Source: Porphyromonadaceae bacterium (GTDB lineage: Bacteria > Bacteroidota > Bacteroidia > Bacteroidales > Porphyromonadaceae). From it: 35,563 bases of DNA. Within the stretch, counting starts at the first letter, position 1. Each line of letters begins with the position of its first letter. Below, piece after piece: positions 27,399 through 35,509 of this stretch. Where the stretch lies: the NCBI GenBank assembly GCA_030528445.1, contig JAUMYV010000018.1, forward strand, positions 1-35,563, written 5' to 3'. The position numbers and the translations under genes are program-made. The notes under the pieces are model-generated. The model worked only from the letters and a program-made list of their open reading frames with translations, was not told where the DNA came from and ran no database searches.

Positions 27399-27406
27399 CA
27401 AATGTA
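27399..27406 (-). promoter_or_regulatory. Candidate -7 promoter box of the ThrE-type pair
   Basis: CAAATGTA on the plus strand is TACATTTG on the minus strand, an exact TAnnTTTG match 27 nt before the ATG at 27372. No TTTG -33 box was found at the usual distance. Confidence 0.45.
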
Positions 27407-27558
27407 CGGCTTTTCGGGCTTATACGGGCGACGAGATGTCATGAAGCATCAAAATAAGGACATAACCAACTTTCTGATCACATACCAAGAATCAAATATC
27501 CAACCAAATTTTCGGCGTTTGCCTCTACTAATGTCAGAGCATCTCCTCAAAATTCTCT

Positions 27559-27642
27559 AGAGCAAGCTTTGCTCTATATAGAGATAGTCTTGCTCTACGT
27601 AGAGATAAGCTTGCTCTACGTAGAGATAGATTAGCTCCAAAG
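27559..27642 (+). repeat. Four-unit 21-bp palindromic tandem array, copy 2
   Basis: Units start at 27559, 27580, 27601 and 27622. Junctions are CTCTATATAGAG, CTCTACGTAGAG and CTCTACGTAGAG, all perfect 12-bp palindromes. Unit 1 begins AGAGCAAGCTTTGCTCT and unit 3 contains AAGCTT at its centre. The fourth unit loses the CTCT end and closes with AGCTCCAAAG, then AAT, exactly as in copy 1 (9289-9372). The flanks share CCTCA before the array and CCAAAGAAT after it. It lies between the ThrE pair promoter and the receptor terminator, in a 460-bp gap without a credible gene. Confidence 0.88.
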
Positions 27643-27724
27643 AATGTCTTAGACCAATCGCAAGTCCTATCACGAGTACTTCACAACGCCCTCCCCTACC
27701 CTCCAAACTTCAACCAAAGAAAAA

Positions 27725-27760
27725 GGGCTGCCCCCGAGCATAGCACTCGAGCTGCAGCCC
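27725..27760 (-). terminator. Rho-independent terminator of the TonB-dependent receptor
   Basis: On the minus strand GGGCTGC pairs with GCAGCCC, with an inner CGAG/CTCG pairing, and is followed by TTTTTCTTT. It lies 72 nt past the receptor stop at 27833. Confidence 0.8.
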
Positions 27761-27832
27761 CTTCTAGAGATTTAATCAGGCTCTAAGCGATTTGATTGGT
27801 CGTCAGATACCTAATCAAAATGGATAATAACC

Positions 27833-30556
27833 TTAGAATGAGAACTTAACCCCCATATAGCCAGAGCGTGGCATCGTAGGGCCATAGATGTAGCCGCTAT
27901 CGCGGTCTGAGCCAAAGTCGAAGTCGTTCTGGAAAGCTCCGAAGAGGTTATTCAGCCCACAATAGACTTGTACCTTCGTCCTAGCAAACATCCGGAAGTC
28001 GTAGGAGATGCGTGCACCCATATCGAAGAATGATGGCGTATGCACAAGTTCATCCCACTGAGGTGCAGCGCTCTTGGCTTCGCCTCCCTCCATGACAGGA
28101 GCACCCTTCTCATCTACTAGACCAACCATGAAGCCCTGCTTACGCTTGCCTGCAACGATTGCTTCTCTATCCGTTACGGCAGAGTTCTGCCCCCAGACAA
28201 CGGCGTGTGGTGCCCACATACGGCCTGTGTATGTACCAGTCAGCGAGATATTCAGAGGCTTGATTGGGTTGATGCCAATGGTAAAGTAACCATAGAGCGA
28301 TGGTGTGCGCAGGATTTCCTTGCTCGTCATAGAGATCGTCTGAGCCTCGGAGTCTTCTGCCTCAGTCACAAACTCACTACCATCAGCCTTAGGCACATAG
28401 TCTAGGTACTGCTCTTCCTTATCAAGACCCTTAATCTTGTGTCGAGTCCCCCACTCTTGGTTGGCATCGTACTTATTGCTCGTTAGGGTCAGACCTGCCT
28501 GTACCTGTAGCCAGCGATAGGCAACCTTAGCCTCTAGGTTAGCCCCCATAACGGTAGCACCAGAGCTCACGATCTTGCCTGCATCATCCAGCCCATGGTT
28601 GGAGCGGCGGAAGTAAGTGATCCCATTCTCAGTATTGATCTTGTGGTTGGTAAAGACATCAAGCAGACGGGTATAGAAACCTTCGACAAGCACATTGAGC
28701 TGGGTCTCTGCTCCTAGGCGGAAGTACATATCGTTACTTAGGCTGAAGGCATGTGAGATCTCGGGACGGAGGTTATCGTCATTAACCACACGAGTAGCCT
28801 CTCCATTCACAACCCCTACATGTAGGTCTTCATCGAAGACCTGTGGTGCGCGGAAGCCCTTGGCGTATGTCGCACGTAGGTTAATGTTCTTCGTTGGGTT
28901 GAAGCGCACTGTAGCACGAGGGCTAAGAATCATATCCTTGACAGCAGAGTTCTGGTCGAGGCGTGCCCCTAGCAAGAAGCTCCACATATCATTCTTCCAC
29001 TCAATCTGTGCAAATTGGCTCGCATTGCGAATAGTCTGATTGATTGGCTCGGACAGAGACTTACCACCATACTTACCCTCGATCCAGTTCTCCGTGTACC
29101 ACTGACGAATAGGCATCACGTCCGATAAATCGTCATGTGTGTACTCGGCACCTACGAGTAACTGGGCAGGCATAAAGAATAGCTTCTCGAAGTCGTACGT
29201 ATACTGCAATCCACCGACATAGGTACGTCCACTAGTAAGCCCATAGTTAAGACCATAGTCTGATGGATGGATTGGGTAGCCAACGCGACCGCCGAGAATC
29301 GTCTTACCGCCAATCTTGATCTCGTTGCCATCTTTGTCCTTGGCTTTAGGTTCGCCAATGCCACCATAGTAGCTTTCTCGTCGTACAGCCTGTCCAGAGG
29401 CATAGACCTGTAGATGATGCTTGTAGCTCTCCGAGAAGAGATCGAACTTGATATTCCCACTATATACAGAGTGCTTAGTCGCTTCACGCACTGCAGCCAC
29501 ATGATCTGGCCAGTTTAGATGATCACCTCCTCGACGGTCCTCGTGGAAGGTATGTACCTCTGCCGTCAGTTTGGTCAAATCGCTAGGGCGGATGTAGGCA
29601 CGTCCGCCTAGGGCACGAGAGTCGAGACGACCAAGCTCTGTATAGTTATCGCCATTGACATCGTGACCTCTGCGGAAGCGAGACTGCCCAAAGACCATAG
29701 CTCCTGCGCGGTTGTCTTCACTTACGACAGAAGCATTGAAGCCTAGATTGTTGTCTAACGATTTGAAGCCCGTCATACCGAGAGATTCATTGACCATAAC
29801 GCTATTGTTTACTGGTTCCTTGGTGATTACGTTGACCACACCAGCGATAGCCGAAGAACCAAAAAGAGCTGAGCCTCCACCTCGAACGACTTCTACGCGC
29901 TCGATCATATTAGCGGGGATTTGCTCTAGACCATACACCCCAGCCAATGCACTCATCACGGGGCGGCTGTCAATGAGGATTTGGGAGTAACGACCATCTA
30001 GCCCGTTGATGCGCACCTGATTGAAGCCACAGTTCTGGCAGTTATTCTCCACGCGGACACCAGGTTGGAAAATCAAGCCTTGAGCCAGGTTTGTAGCATT
30101 AGCCTGCTCAAATGTTTTGCCGTCCACGACATTCACAAGCGTAGGGGCAAGGCGTCGCAGAGTGTTCTGTCGGTTGGAAGAAACAACGACTTCGTCTAGA
30201 CGAATGTCATCTTGAATAGCTTCGAAGTTGATTTCGATGGTGCGATTCTTCTCGATGACCACCACCCTCTCTTGGCTCTTATAGCCGAGCCCATGCATAA
30301 CCAAAGTGATTTTTCCAGGCTTTAGATGCTTGAGGTAATAGTGTCCAGTCGCGTCGGTAGCTGTCCCGAAGGTCGTGCCTTTGATTCCAATCGTGACGCC
30401 AGAGAGATGCTCTCCTGTTTTCTTGTCAATCACATGTCCAATGACATTGGCATCGGTGGTTTGATGCTTTCGCTACTCGATAGGCTCAGCCTTAATAACA
30501 GCCATTGGACTGACTGCTAGGTGTGCTAGCAGAAGTAATAGGTACTTACGATCCAT
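27833..30556 (-). CDS. TonB-dependent outer membrane receptor with an in-frame amber codon after the signal peptide
   Basis: From ATG 30556 the frame reads a signal peptide (MDRKYLLLLLAHLAVSPMAV), then EPIE, a TAG at 30475-30473, and continues in the same frame into RKHQTTDANVIGHVIDKKTGE and the rest. A carboxypeptidase-like domain (about 35-110), a plug domain (VVDGKTFEQANATNLAQGL, with NCQNCGF near 165), RVEVVRGGGSALFGSSAIAGVVNVITKEP and a beta barrel ending GYMGVKFSF follow. It is a TonB-powered importer, perhaps of metal or cofactor complexes (ligand unknown). Only one stop breaks an otherwise intact 907-codon frame, so it may be a recent mutation, sequencing error or poorly read leader; a GTG at 30433 could start the rest but would lack a signal peptide. 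Confidence 0.88.
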
Positions 30557-30602
30557 AGTAACAAATATTTTAAGTCAGTACTTACTTAGACTTATTTCGG
30601 CA

Positions 30603-30610
30603 CAAATGTA
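30603..30610 (-). promoter_or_regulatory. Candidate -7 promoter box of the TonB-dependent receptor
   Basis: CAAATGTA on the plus strand is TACATTTG on the minus strand, an exact TAnnTTTG match 47 nt before the ATG at 30556. The position expected for a -33 box falls inside the dispersed element that begins at 30621, and no TTTG is seen there. Confidence 0.5.
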
Positions 30611-30620
30611 TGAAAAAGAA

Positions 30621-30806
30621 GGCGGTGTGTCATCATGCACAAACAGCTGTGTTGTTTGCGACATTTGCTCCGTACGGAATTCGTTGTCGGCTTAGGCCAC
30701 ATACTTCAGAATGCTCCCTTCATACTCATTATGAGCATCTTAATCTTTGCGCATTCTGAGATACATAAAAAGGGGCTGCACCAAAAATGAATTTTGACAC
30801 AGCCCC
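30621..30806 (-). repeat. MITE-like dispersed element, copy B (186 bp)
   Basis: Read on the minus strand it begins with a hairpin (GGGGCTGTGTCAAAATTC to GGTGCAGCCCC) and ends GCATGATGACACACCGCC. The reverse complement of this end, GGCGGTGTGTCATCATGC, matches the beginning at 13 of 18 positions. It shares CTCAGAATGCGCAAA and a 68-bp 3' block (ATGTCGCAAACAACACAGC onward) with copy A at 25750-25976, in inverted orientation; the middle differs. It lies between the TPM gene and the receptor promoter box. Confidence 0.65.
30772..30806 (-). terminator. Hairpin terminator after the TPM-domain gene
   Basis: On the minus strand the hairpin GGGGCTGTGTCAAAA with its partner ending GGTGCAGCCCC is followed by TTTTTTATG. 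It lies 72 nt past the TPM gene stop and is the outer end of the dispersed element. Same hairpin family as 20-54 and 35510-35544. Confidence 0.68.
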
Positions 30807-30877
30807 TTGCATTCCAATGCTCGCAAACAATAGGTATGATGCACAGGAAATATACCCAACAATAGGTATCCCCAGTC

Positions 30878-32185
30878 TTACCATCCAGAGGTAGATCCAC
30901 CGCCACCCGAGGAGCCACCACCAAAGCCTCCTCCATAAGAGCCTGATGAACCACCTCTAGCGGCTCCAGAGATGACTGCTCCTACAACCGCGCCTAGGAG
31001 CCCAGCGTTGGGATCGACGAGTGTTTCACCTCTATCTTCGCGATCCTCTTCGTCGGTGTACGAGCAATTGACACAGGATCTGTATGCACGGATGAAGCTC
31101 TTCCCGCTCTGATCATAAAAGCGTCTGTAAGCATCCTCTTTCATTGTAAAATGATTACAATTGGGGCAACGCTTATAGCTAGTTTCCATTCGTACTAGAT
31201 CTGCAGCATCGACAACACTACAAGCACTACATTGATAAACAATATAGTAGCGAGACTTGAGCTTCATCTCGAGCTTCTGTGCCTGAGTCAGATGCTGCAT
31301 CGTCTGCCCCTTGGGTAGTAGCTTCATCGTCTGCTGATGGCAACTAGGACATATTGCCCCTAGAGCACCAAGACGCTTGAGTACTTTGTAGCGACGATAT
31401 ATCAGAATCAGTGTTACGGGCCAGAGCAGAAGTAAAAAAGACGTGATAATGAGTAGCGTATAGAGAGACCTAAGCTGTGGCACATGACGACGAGCCGAGT
31501 ATGGATCTCGGCTAAGGACAATATGCTTGCGAGCTGAGACAACAAACGATAGGAACATAGCCAAGAGAAGTATCCCAAGAAGCACGAGCACCACTGGCAT
31601 CAAGTCGTCGTCCTCTTTGGCTCGATTATCTCCATCTGCTACCCACGAGCTATCTGCCAAAACATGTCCCACAGCCCGAATACCCGAGATGATCCCTGCT
31701 TCGTAGTCGCCACTCTTGAAGTGTGGTAGCATATACGTACGCTGAATCTTGGAGGATATAGCATCCGTCAAGTCGCCCTCTAGACCATAGCCAACATCGA
31801 AGCGCACGAGCCTCTGATCCATCACAAGTAGGAGCAATAGTCCATTATTCTTACTCTTACTCCCCAGCCCCCAGAGACGAAATAGCTCTGTGGAGAAACT
31901 CTCTATATCACGATCGCCTATGGAGGGCAATATCACTACAGCAAACTCCACGCCATGAGCCCTGCGTATCGTCACTAGCTCACGATCTATACTCTGCACC
32001 TGAGCTTCGGTCAGCGTACGACCCGGATCGGATGTTAGGCGCAGACTATCTCTAAGCTGCACATTGGGGACATCCTGTGGCGTATACACCTGTGCCTGGA
32101 GGAGTCCTAGGAGCCCCCCAAGCACTAGAGCAAACGCCACTGCGAGTAGGCGTGAGTACATAGAGCCAAATACCTTCATAGTCAC
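30878..32185 (-). CDS. TPM-domain membrane protein with zinc-ribbon-like cysteine pairs
   Basis: A 435-residue protein. A signal peptide or anchor (about 9-31) is followed by a TPM domain (about 45-180; QSIDRELVTIRRAHGVEFAVV, then NNGLLLLLVMDQRLVRFDVGYGLEG). Two membrane segments follow (about 197-216 and 242-263), then a cytoplasmic-side region with four CxxC pairs (C279/C282, C319/C322, C340/C343, C371/C374) suited to two zinc ribbons. The C-terminus is a Gly/Ser-rich tail ending GGGGSTSGW. TPM proteins often sit beside LemA, as here with an 18-nt gap. The role is not established for the bacterial family. Confidence 0.88.
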   Translation of the reverse strand: MTMKVFGSMYSRLLAVAFALVLGGLLGLLQAQVYTPQDVPNVQLRDSLRLTSDPGRTLTEAQVQSIDRELVTIRRAHGVEFAVVILPSIGDRDIESFSTELFRLWGLGSKSKNNGLLLLLVMDQRLVRFDVGYGLEGDLTDAISSKIQRTYMLPHFKSGDYEAGIISGIRAVGHVLADSSWVADGDNRAKEDDDLMPVVLVLLGILLLAMFLSFVVSARKHIVLSRDPYSARRHVPQLRSLYTLLIITSFLLLLWPVTLILIYRRYKVLKRLGALGAICPSCHQQTMKLLPKGQTMQHLTQAQKLEMKLKSRYYIVYQCSACSVVDAADLVRMETSYKRCPNCNHFTMKEDAYRRFYDQSGKSFIRAYRSCVNCSYTDEEDREDRGETLVDPNAGLLGAVVGAVISGAARGGSSGSYGGGFGGGSSGGGGSTSGW

Positions 32186-32203
32186 TACCGCGTGAGCCTT
32201 AGT

Positions 32204-32797
32204 TTACTTACCGAAGTCCACAGTCGGAGCAATCTCGCTACCAGCCTGAGCCTCGAAGTATGGACGCTTCTCGAAGCCAGCTATCGAGGCCACAAGGTTG
32301 CTAGGAAAACGGCGAATGCCAGTATTGTACTTCTTAGCCGCTTCGTTGAAGTCTCGGCGTGCTACAGTGATGCGATTCTCCGTACCCTCTAGCTGGCTTT
32401 GTAGAGCCATAAAGTTCTCATTGGCCTTGAGCTCTGGGTATTTCTCTACGACTACCATCAGACGGCTAAGTGCAGAGGAGAGCGCATCTTGGTTACGTTG
32501 GAATTGTGCTAGAGCAGCCTCATCCATGTTATTAGCATCAATTGTGGTGCTAGTTGCTTTGCTACGAGCCTCTACGACAGCCTGTAGGGTTTCTTGTTCA
32601 TGAGCGGCATAGCCCTTGACCGTGGAGACAAGATTAGGGATTAGGTCTGCGCGACGCTGATATTGGTTCTCTACTTGGCTCCAAGCCGTATTGACCTCTT
32701 CCTCTTGCTGTACAAAGCCATTATATAGGCTTACACCCCAAGCCAGGGCTACGATTGCTAGGACTACTACACCTATTAGCACAAACTTTTTGTTCAT
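32204..32797 (-). CDS. LemA family protein
   Basis: A 197-residue protein with one N-terminal membrane anchor (about 5-24) and a mostly helical body. VNTAWSQVENQYQRRADLIPNLV and NITVARRDFNEAAKKYNTGIRRFPSN-like blocks (ENRITVARRDFNEAAKK, NTGIRRFPSNLVASIAGF) are conserved LemA features. The soluble part probably lies on the periplasmic side. Function is not established, although LemA and TPM proteins recur as neighbours. It is 45 nt after the flavin reductase gene, so it may extend the pyrBI operon, and the TPM gene follows after 18 nt. Confidence 0.93.
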   Translation of the reverse strand: MNKKFVLIGVVVLAIVALAWGVSLYNGFVQQEEEVNTAWSQVENQYQRRADLIPNLVSTVKGYAAHEQETLQAVVEARSKATSTTIDANNMDEAALAQFQRNQDALSSALSRLMVVVEKYPELKANENFMALQSQLEGTENRITVARRDFNEAAKKYNTGIRRFPSNLVASIAGFEKRPYFEAQAGSEIAPTVDFGK

Positions 32798-32842
32798 CTT
32801 CTTGACTAATTGATTGGTTACTATTCTTATGTTTTATTGATT

Positions 32843-33460
32843 TTACTTCAATTTGCGTGATTCGTGAGCTCGTCGCTTGCGTTCCTGCTCTCGAGAGGTC
32901 TTCTTTACCGACCATCCGAAGTGCCCAAGAAACTCGCCAAGGGCAAAGTACTCTCCGTGAGCGTATGCCAGCAGACCAGCACGCTCCATATCGAAGCCCC
33001 CTGTATTAGGATCAAGGTAGTGCTCATTGGCACGTACATTAATCACATCGGCGAGAAACATATCATGGCTACCCAGAGGAATGATCTCACGCACTCGGCA
33101 CTCTAAGCTCAGCGGACTATCCACCAGCAAAGGAGCCGAAATGAATCGAGCTGGCTCGATCTCTAGACCAGTCTCTGCGATCTTGTCGTACTTACGTCCA
33201 GACACCACACCGCACCAGTCGGTCTCTCGCGCCATCTCCACAGTCGTCAAGTTAAGCCCAAACTCCATGCGTTCCTTAATCATCCCGTACGAATGACGCT
33301 CCGGACGGATACTAACGTAGCACATGGGCGGATTAGTACAGACTGTGCCGACCCAACTAGCCGTGAAGAGATTCATCTCTACACCAAAATCGCCACAGCT
33401 GACGAGGATGGCTGGCAGAGGATAGACAAGAGTACCTGGCTTCCAATCTACACGTCCCAT
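32843..33460 (-). CDS. Flavin reductase-like protein (FMN-binding)
   Basis: A 205-residue protein of the flavin reductase-like split-barrel family. The start MGRVDWKPGTLVYPLPAIL and a central NLFTASWVGTVCTNPPMCYVSIRPERHSYGMI carry the FMN-binding pattern. It probably reduces or binds FMN, with the partner unknown. ATG at 33460 is chosen over 33502 because the latter would overlap pyrI by 41 nt and adds residues not typical of the family. The chosen ATG comes directly after the pyrI stop. A basic tail (residues about 185-205) ends the protein. Linkage to pyrB and pyrI is common in Bacteroidota. Confidence 0.85.
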   Translation of the reverse strand: MGRVDWKPGTLVYPLPAILVSCGDFGVEMNLFTASWVGTVCTNPPMCYVSIRPERHSYGMIKERMEFGLNLTTVEMARETDWCGVVSGRKYDKIAETGLEIEPARFISAPLLVDSPLSLECRVREIIPLGSHDMFLADVINVRANEHYLDPNTGGFDMERAGLLAYAHGEYFALGEFLGHFGWSVKKTSREQERKRRAHESRKLK

Positions 33461-33461
33461 A

Positions 33462-33920
33462 CTAGAGTAGTTGAGCTTCGCTACCCAAACATTTGCGTCC
33501 ACAATAATGGCACTCCAACTGTACGCTGTGCATATCCTGTGTCACGGAGAAACGCGTCGGCATGGGCTCGTTGTTGGTAATGCACTTAGGATTAGGACAA
33601 CGTACCAGAGCCACGACTTCCCTAGGGAGCTTGAGAGCTTTCTTCTCTACAACCTTGAAGTCACGGATAACGTTTAGTCTAATATCTGGTGCGAGAATGG
33701 TAATGCGGCTGATCTCTTCCTCTGTGAAAAAGCGGTCGGTCATCTTAATAATTCCCTTTCGCCCGCAGCGCTTACTCTCTAGGTTATTCCCTATCGTGAC
33801 GGGGGCAGAAAACTGATCTAGCCTAAGCAAAGAGACGATAGCGAAAAGCTTATCCGAAGGGATGTGGTCGAGTACCGTGCCATCACAGATACTCTCCACC
33901 ATCATTGTATTCTTATTCAT
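33462..33920 (-). CDS. pyrI: Aspartate carbamoyltransferase regulatory chain
   Basis: A 152-residue regulatory subunit. The N-terminal nucleotide-binding domain (VESICDGTVLDHIPSDKLF and GNNLESKRCGRKGIIKM) binds ATP and CTP, and the C-terminal domain holds zinc through C108, C113, C137 and C140 (RCPNPKC and CHYC). It sets allosteric feedback on PyrB in the second step of pyrimidine synthesis. It starts 37 nt after the pyrB stop, and the flavin reductase start follows the stop at once. Length and key residues are normal. Confidence 0.96.
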   Translation of the reverse strand: MNKNTMMVESICDGTVLDHIPSDKLFAIVSLLRLDQFSAPVTIGNNLESKRCGRKGIIKMTDRFFTEEEISRITILAPDIRLNVIRDFKVVEKKALKLPREVVALVRCPNPKCITNNEPMPTRFSVTQDMHSVQLECHYCGRKCLGSEAQLL

Positions 33921-33957
33921 ACCTATTCATTATATACTTGGTACTGAAACCTTGGAG

Positions 33958-34869
33958 TTAGAAGACTTCTACACCCAGCACCTCGCAGATGATGGACTGG
34001 CGCGTGTAGAGTCCATTCTGCGCCTGCTGCACATAGTAGGCCTTGGGATTGTCGTCTACATCTTGCGCAATCTCCCCTACTCGTGGCAGAGGATGAAGCA
34101 CCCGAAGATTATTCTTGCTTGCAGAGAGCATATCGTTGGTCAGGACATATACATTCTTAACCCGTTCATATTCCTCTAGATCGACGAAACGCTCACGCTG
34201 AACGCGCGTCATATAGAGGATATCAGCTTGATTGATTACTCTGCTGTCGAAGTCGCTCGTCTCCTCGTAGGGGATACCATGCTCATCGCAGAAGTCGAGA
34301 TACTCCTGTGGCATACGCAGCTCGTCGGGAGAAACAAAAATAAAGCGTGGGCGAAAGTGAGACAGCCCCTGAATAAGCGAATGTACCGTACGTCCGTACT
34401 TGAGATCACCCACCATCACGATGGTGCGATCGAAAAGCGTCCCTTGTGTCTTGCGAATAGAATATAGGTCTAGCAATGTCTGCGAGGGGTGCTGATTGGC
34501 TCCGTCACCTGCATTGACAATTGGGGCTCTATTGAGCTCCGAGGCATAGAGGGCAGCTCCCTCAAGGTAATGACGCATGATGATTAGATCGGCGTAATTG
34601 CCGACCATGCTGATGGTGTCCTTGAGCGTCTCACCCTTGGCGGAGCTACTTGTCGAGGCATCTGAGAAACCAATAATGCGTCCGCCTAGCCTATTGACTG
34701 CGGTCTCGAAGCTAAGACGAGTACGAGTAGATGGTTCGAAGAAAAGTGTGGCAATCACGTGCCCCTCCAAGAGTTTCCGATTCGGGCACTGCTCAAAGAG
34801 CTCAGCTCTGTCTAGGATGCGCACGATGTCGTCTGCGCTAAGCTGATGGATAGATACTAAATGTTTCAT
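33958..34869 (-). CDS. pyrB: Aspartate carbamoyltransferase catalytic chain
   Basis: A 303-residue enzyme from ATG 34869, forming carbamoyl aspartate from carbamoyl phosphate and aspartate, the committed step of pyrimidine synthesis. The phosphate-binding motif STRTR is at residues 47-51 and [14 protein letters not shown] lies near the C-terminus. [17 protein letters not shown] is the conserved central loop. The longer frame to 34890 adds MLADHIS, which is not typical. A -7 box lies 41 nt upstream. It forms the ATCase holoenzyme with PyrI. Confidence 0.96.
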   Translation of the reverse strand: MKHLVSIHQLSADDIVRILDRAELFEQCPNRKLLEGHVIATLFFEPSTRTRLSFETAVNRLGGRIIGFSDASTSSSAKGETLKDTISMVGNYADLIIMRHYLEGAALYASELNRAPIVNAGDGANQHPSQTLLDLYSIRKTQGTLFDRTIVMVGDLKYGRTVHSLIQGLSHFRPRFIFVSPDELRMPQEYLDFCDEHGIPYEETSDFDSRVINQADILYMTRVQRERFVDLEEYERVKNVYVLTNDMLSASKNNLRVLHPLPRVGEIAQDVDDNPKAYYVQQAQNGLYTRQSIICEVLGVEVF

Positions 34870-34909
34870 TGAGATATGGTCAGCAAGCATTTAGGCTATG
34901 TAGACCAAA

Positions 34910-34917
34910 CAAAGATA
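34910..34917 (-). promoter_or_regulatory. Candidate -7 promoter box of the pyrBI operon
   Basis: CAAAGATA on the plus strand is TATCTTTG on the minus strand, matching TAnnTTTG 41 nt before the pyrB ATG. No -33 TTTG was found at the usual spacing and no attenuator-like leader was recognised. Confidence 0.45.
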
Positions 34918-35230
34918 ACCATTTTCGCCTATTAGGAACCAGAACGCCATTCGTTTTGACTCAATAGGCCTAGGGGCATCCATATCTCTAGCAAGGTCAA
35001 ATGAAGCCAAATGCTAATCGTCAAGTCCACAGAAGTATAGGTAAAAAAGTGACTTATACTGAAAAAAGTTGACAGTGGTGGTATAATTCTACGATTGGTT
35101 TACAGGTTCTTTTTATAATTCTAGTTTAGGTTCACACGCCTTACCCTTAGGTCTAATTTCGGTTGACACGAGCAAAGTTAGCCTTTTGTTTGGGATTCAT
35201 CCTTCAGTATAGCTCGGGGGCAATCTCGGG
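34918..35230. other. Intergenic region, probably including the IS3 remnant's 3' flank
   Basis: No credible gene is seen. The minus strand continues from the IS3 frame stop through short non-coding sequence to CTGTCAACTTTTTTCAGTAT (near 35060-35080), which resembles an insertion sequence end. The other end of the element is not in the window, so the exact border is not known. No RNA gene was recognised. Confidence 0.4.
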
Positions 35231-35509
35231 TCAATGTTCCCCCTTTGCTAGCAACGGACTCTCCGACTCTAGCGCAATGACTTGCATAGGCGTCTTTGCC
35301 GCAAGGGCTTGATATGGACACGCCTAATTGTACATTCGTACGGCTTGTTCTAGACAGAGGAGTGCCTGATCAAAAAATTGCTCCGAAGAAGAGATGTGCC
35401 ATAAGTTCTTAAGCGGATTGTTCATCCGATCGGCCAAGGCGTTATGCAGAGGATCTTCCGTCTGAGTCATACCGATGCGACAGCCTCGACCATGTAACAA
35501 TTCGGTGTA
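35231..35509 (-). pseudogene. IS3-family OrfB transposase fragment (truncated, internal stop)
   Basis: From 35509 the minus strand reads YTELLHGRGCRIGMTQTEDP, LHNALADRMNNPLKN, WHISSSEQFFDQALL and CLEQAVRMYN, then TAG (35326-35324), and continues ACPYQALAAKTPMQVIALES to a TGA. This is the C-terminal end of a DDE integrase-type IS3 OrfB, with NxLADRMNxxLK in place of the usual AERxNxxLK (the catalytic Glu appears as Asp) and YN-x-xxPYQALAAKTP matching YNxxRPHxxLxxKTP. The start is missing because the fragment abuts the terminal repeat at 35510. Two lesions and truncation mark it as dead. Confidence 0.82.

Noticed and set aside
27375-27560. A 61-codon plus-strand frame before array 2
   Set aside because: It covers the ThrE promoter box and AT-rich DNA, has no signal of a protein family, and starts within the opposite gene's leader.
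30473-30475. Amber codon reassignment
   Set aside because: TAG ends normal genes such as feoB and the HU-like gene, and no suppressor or selenocysteine-like signal is seen.
30706-30954. An 82-codon minus-strand frame over the TPM gene end
   Set aside because: It overlaps the TPM gene and the dispersed element's hairpin and reads as a shadow frame.
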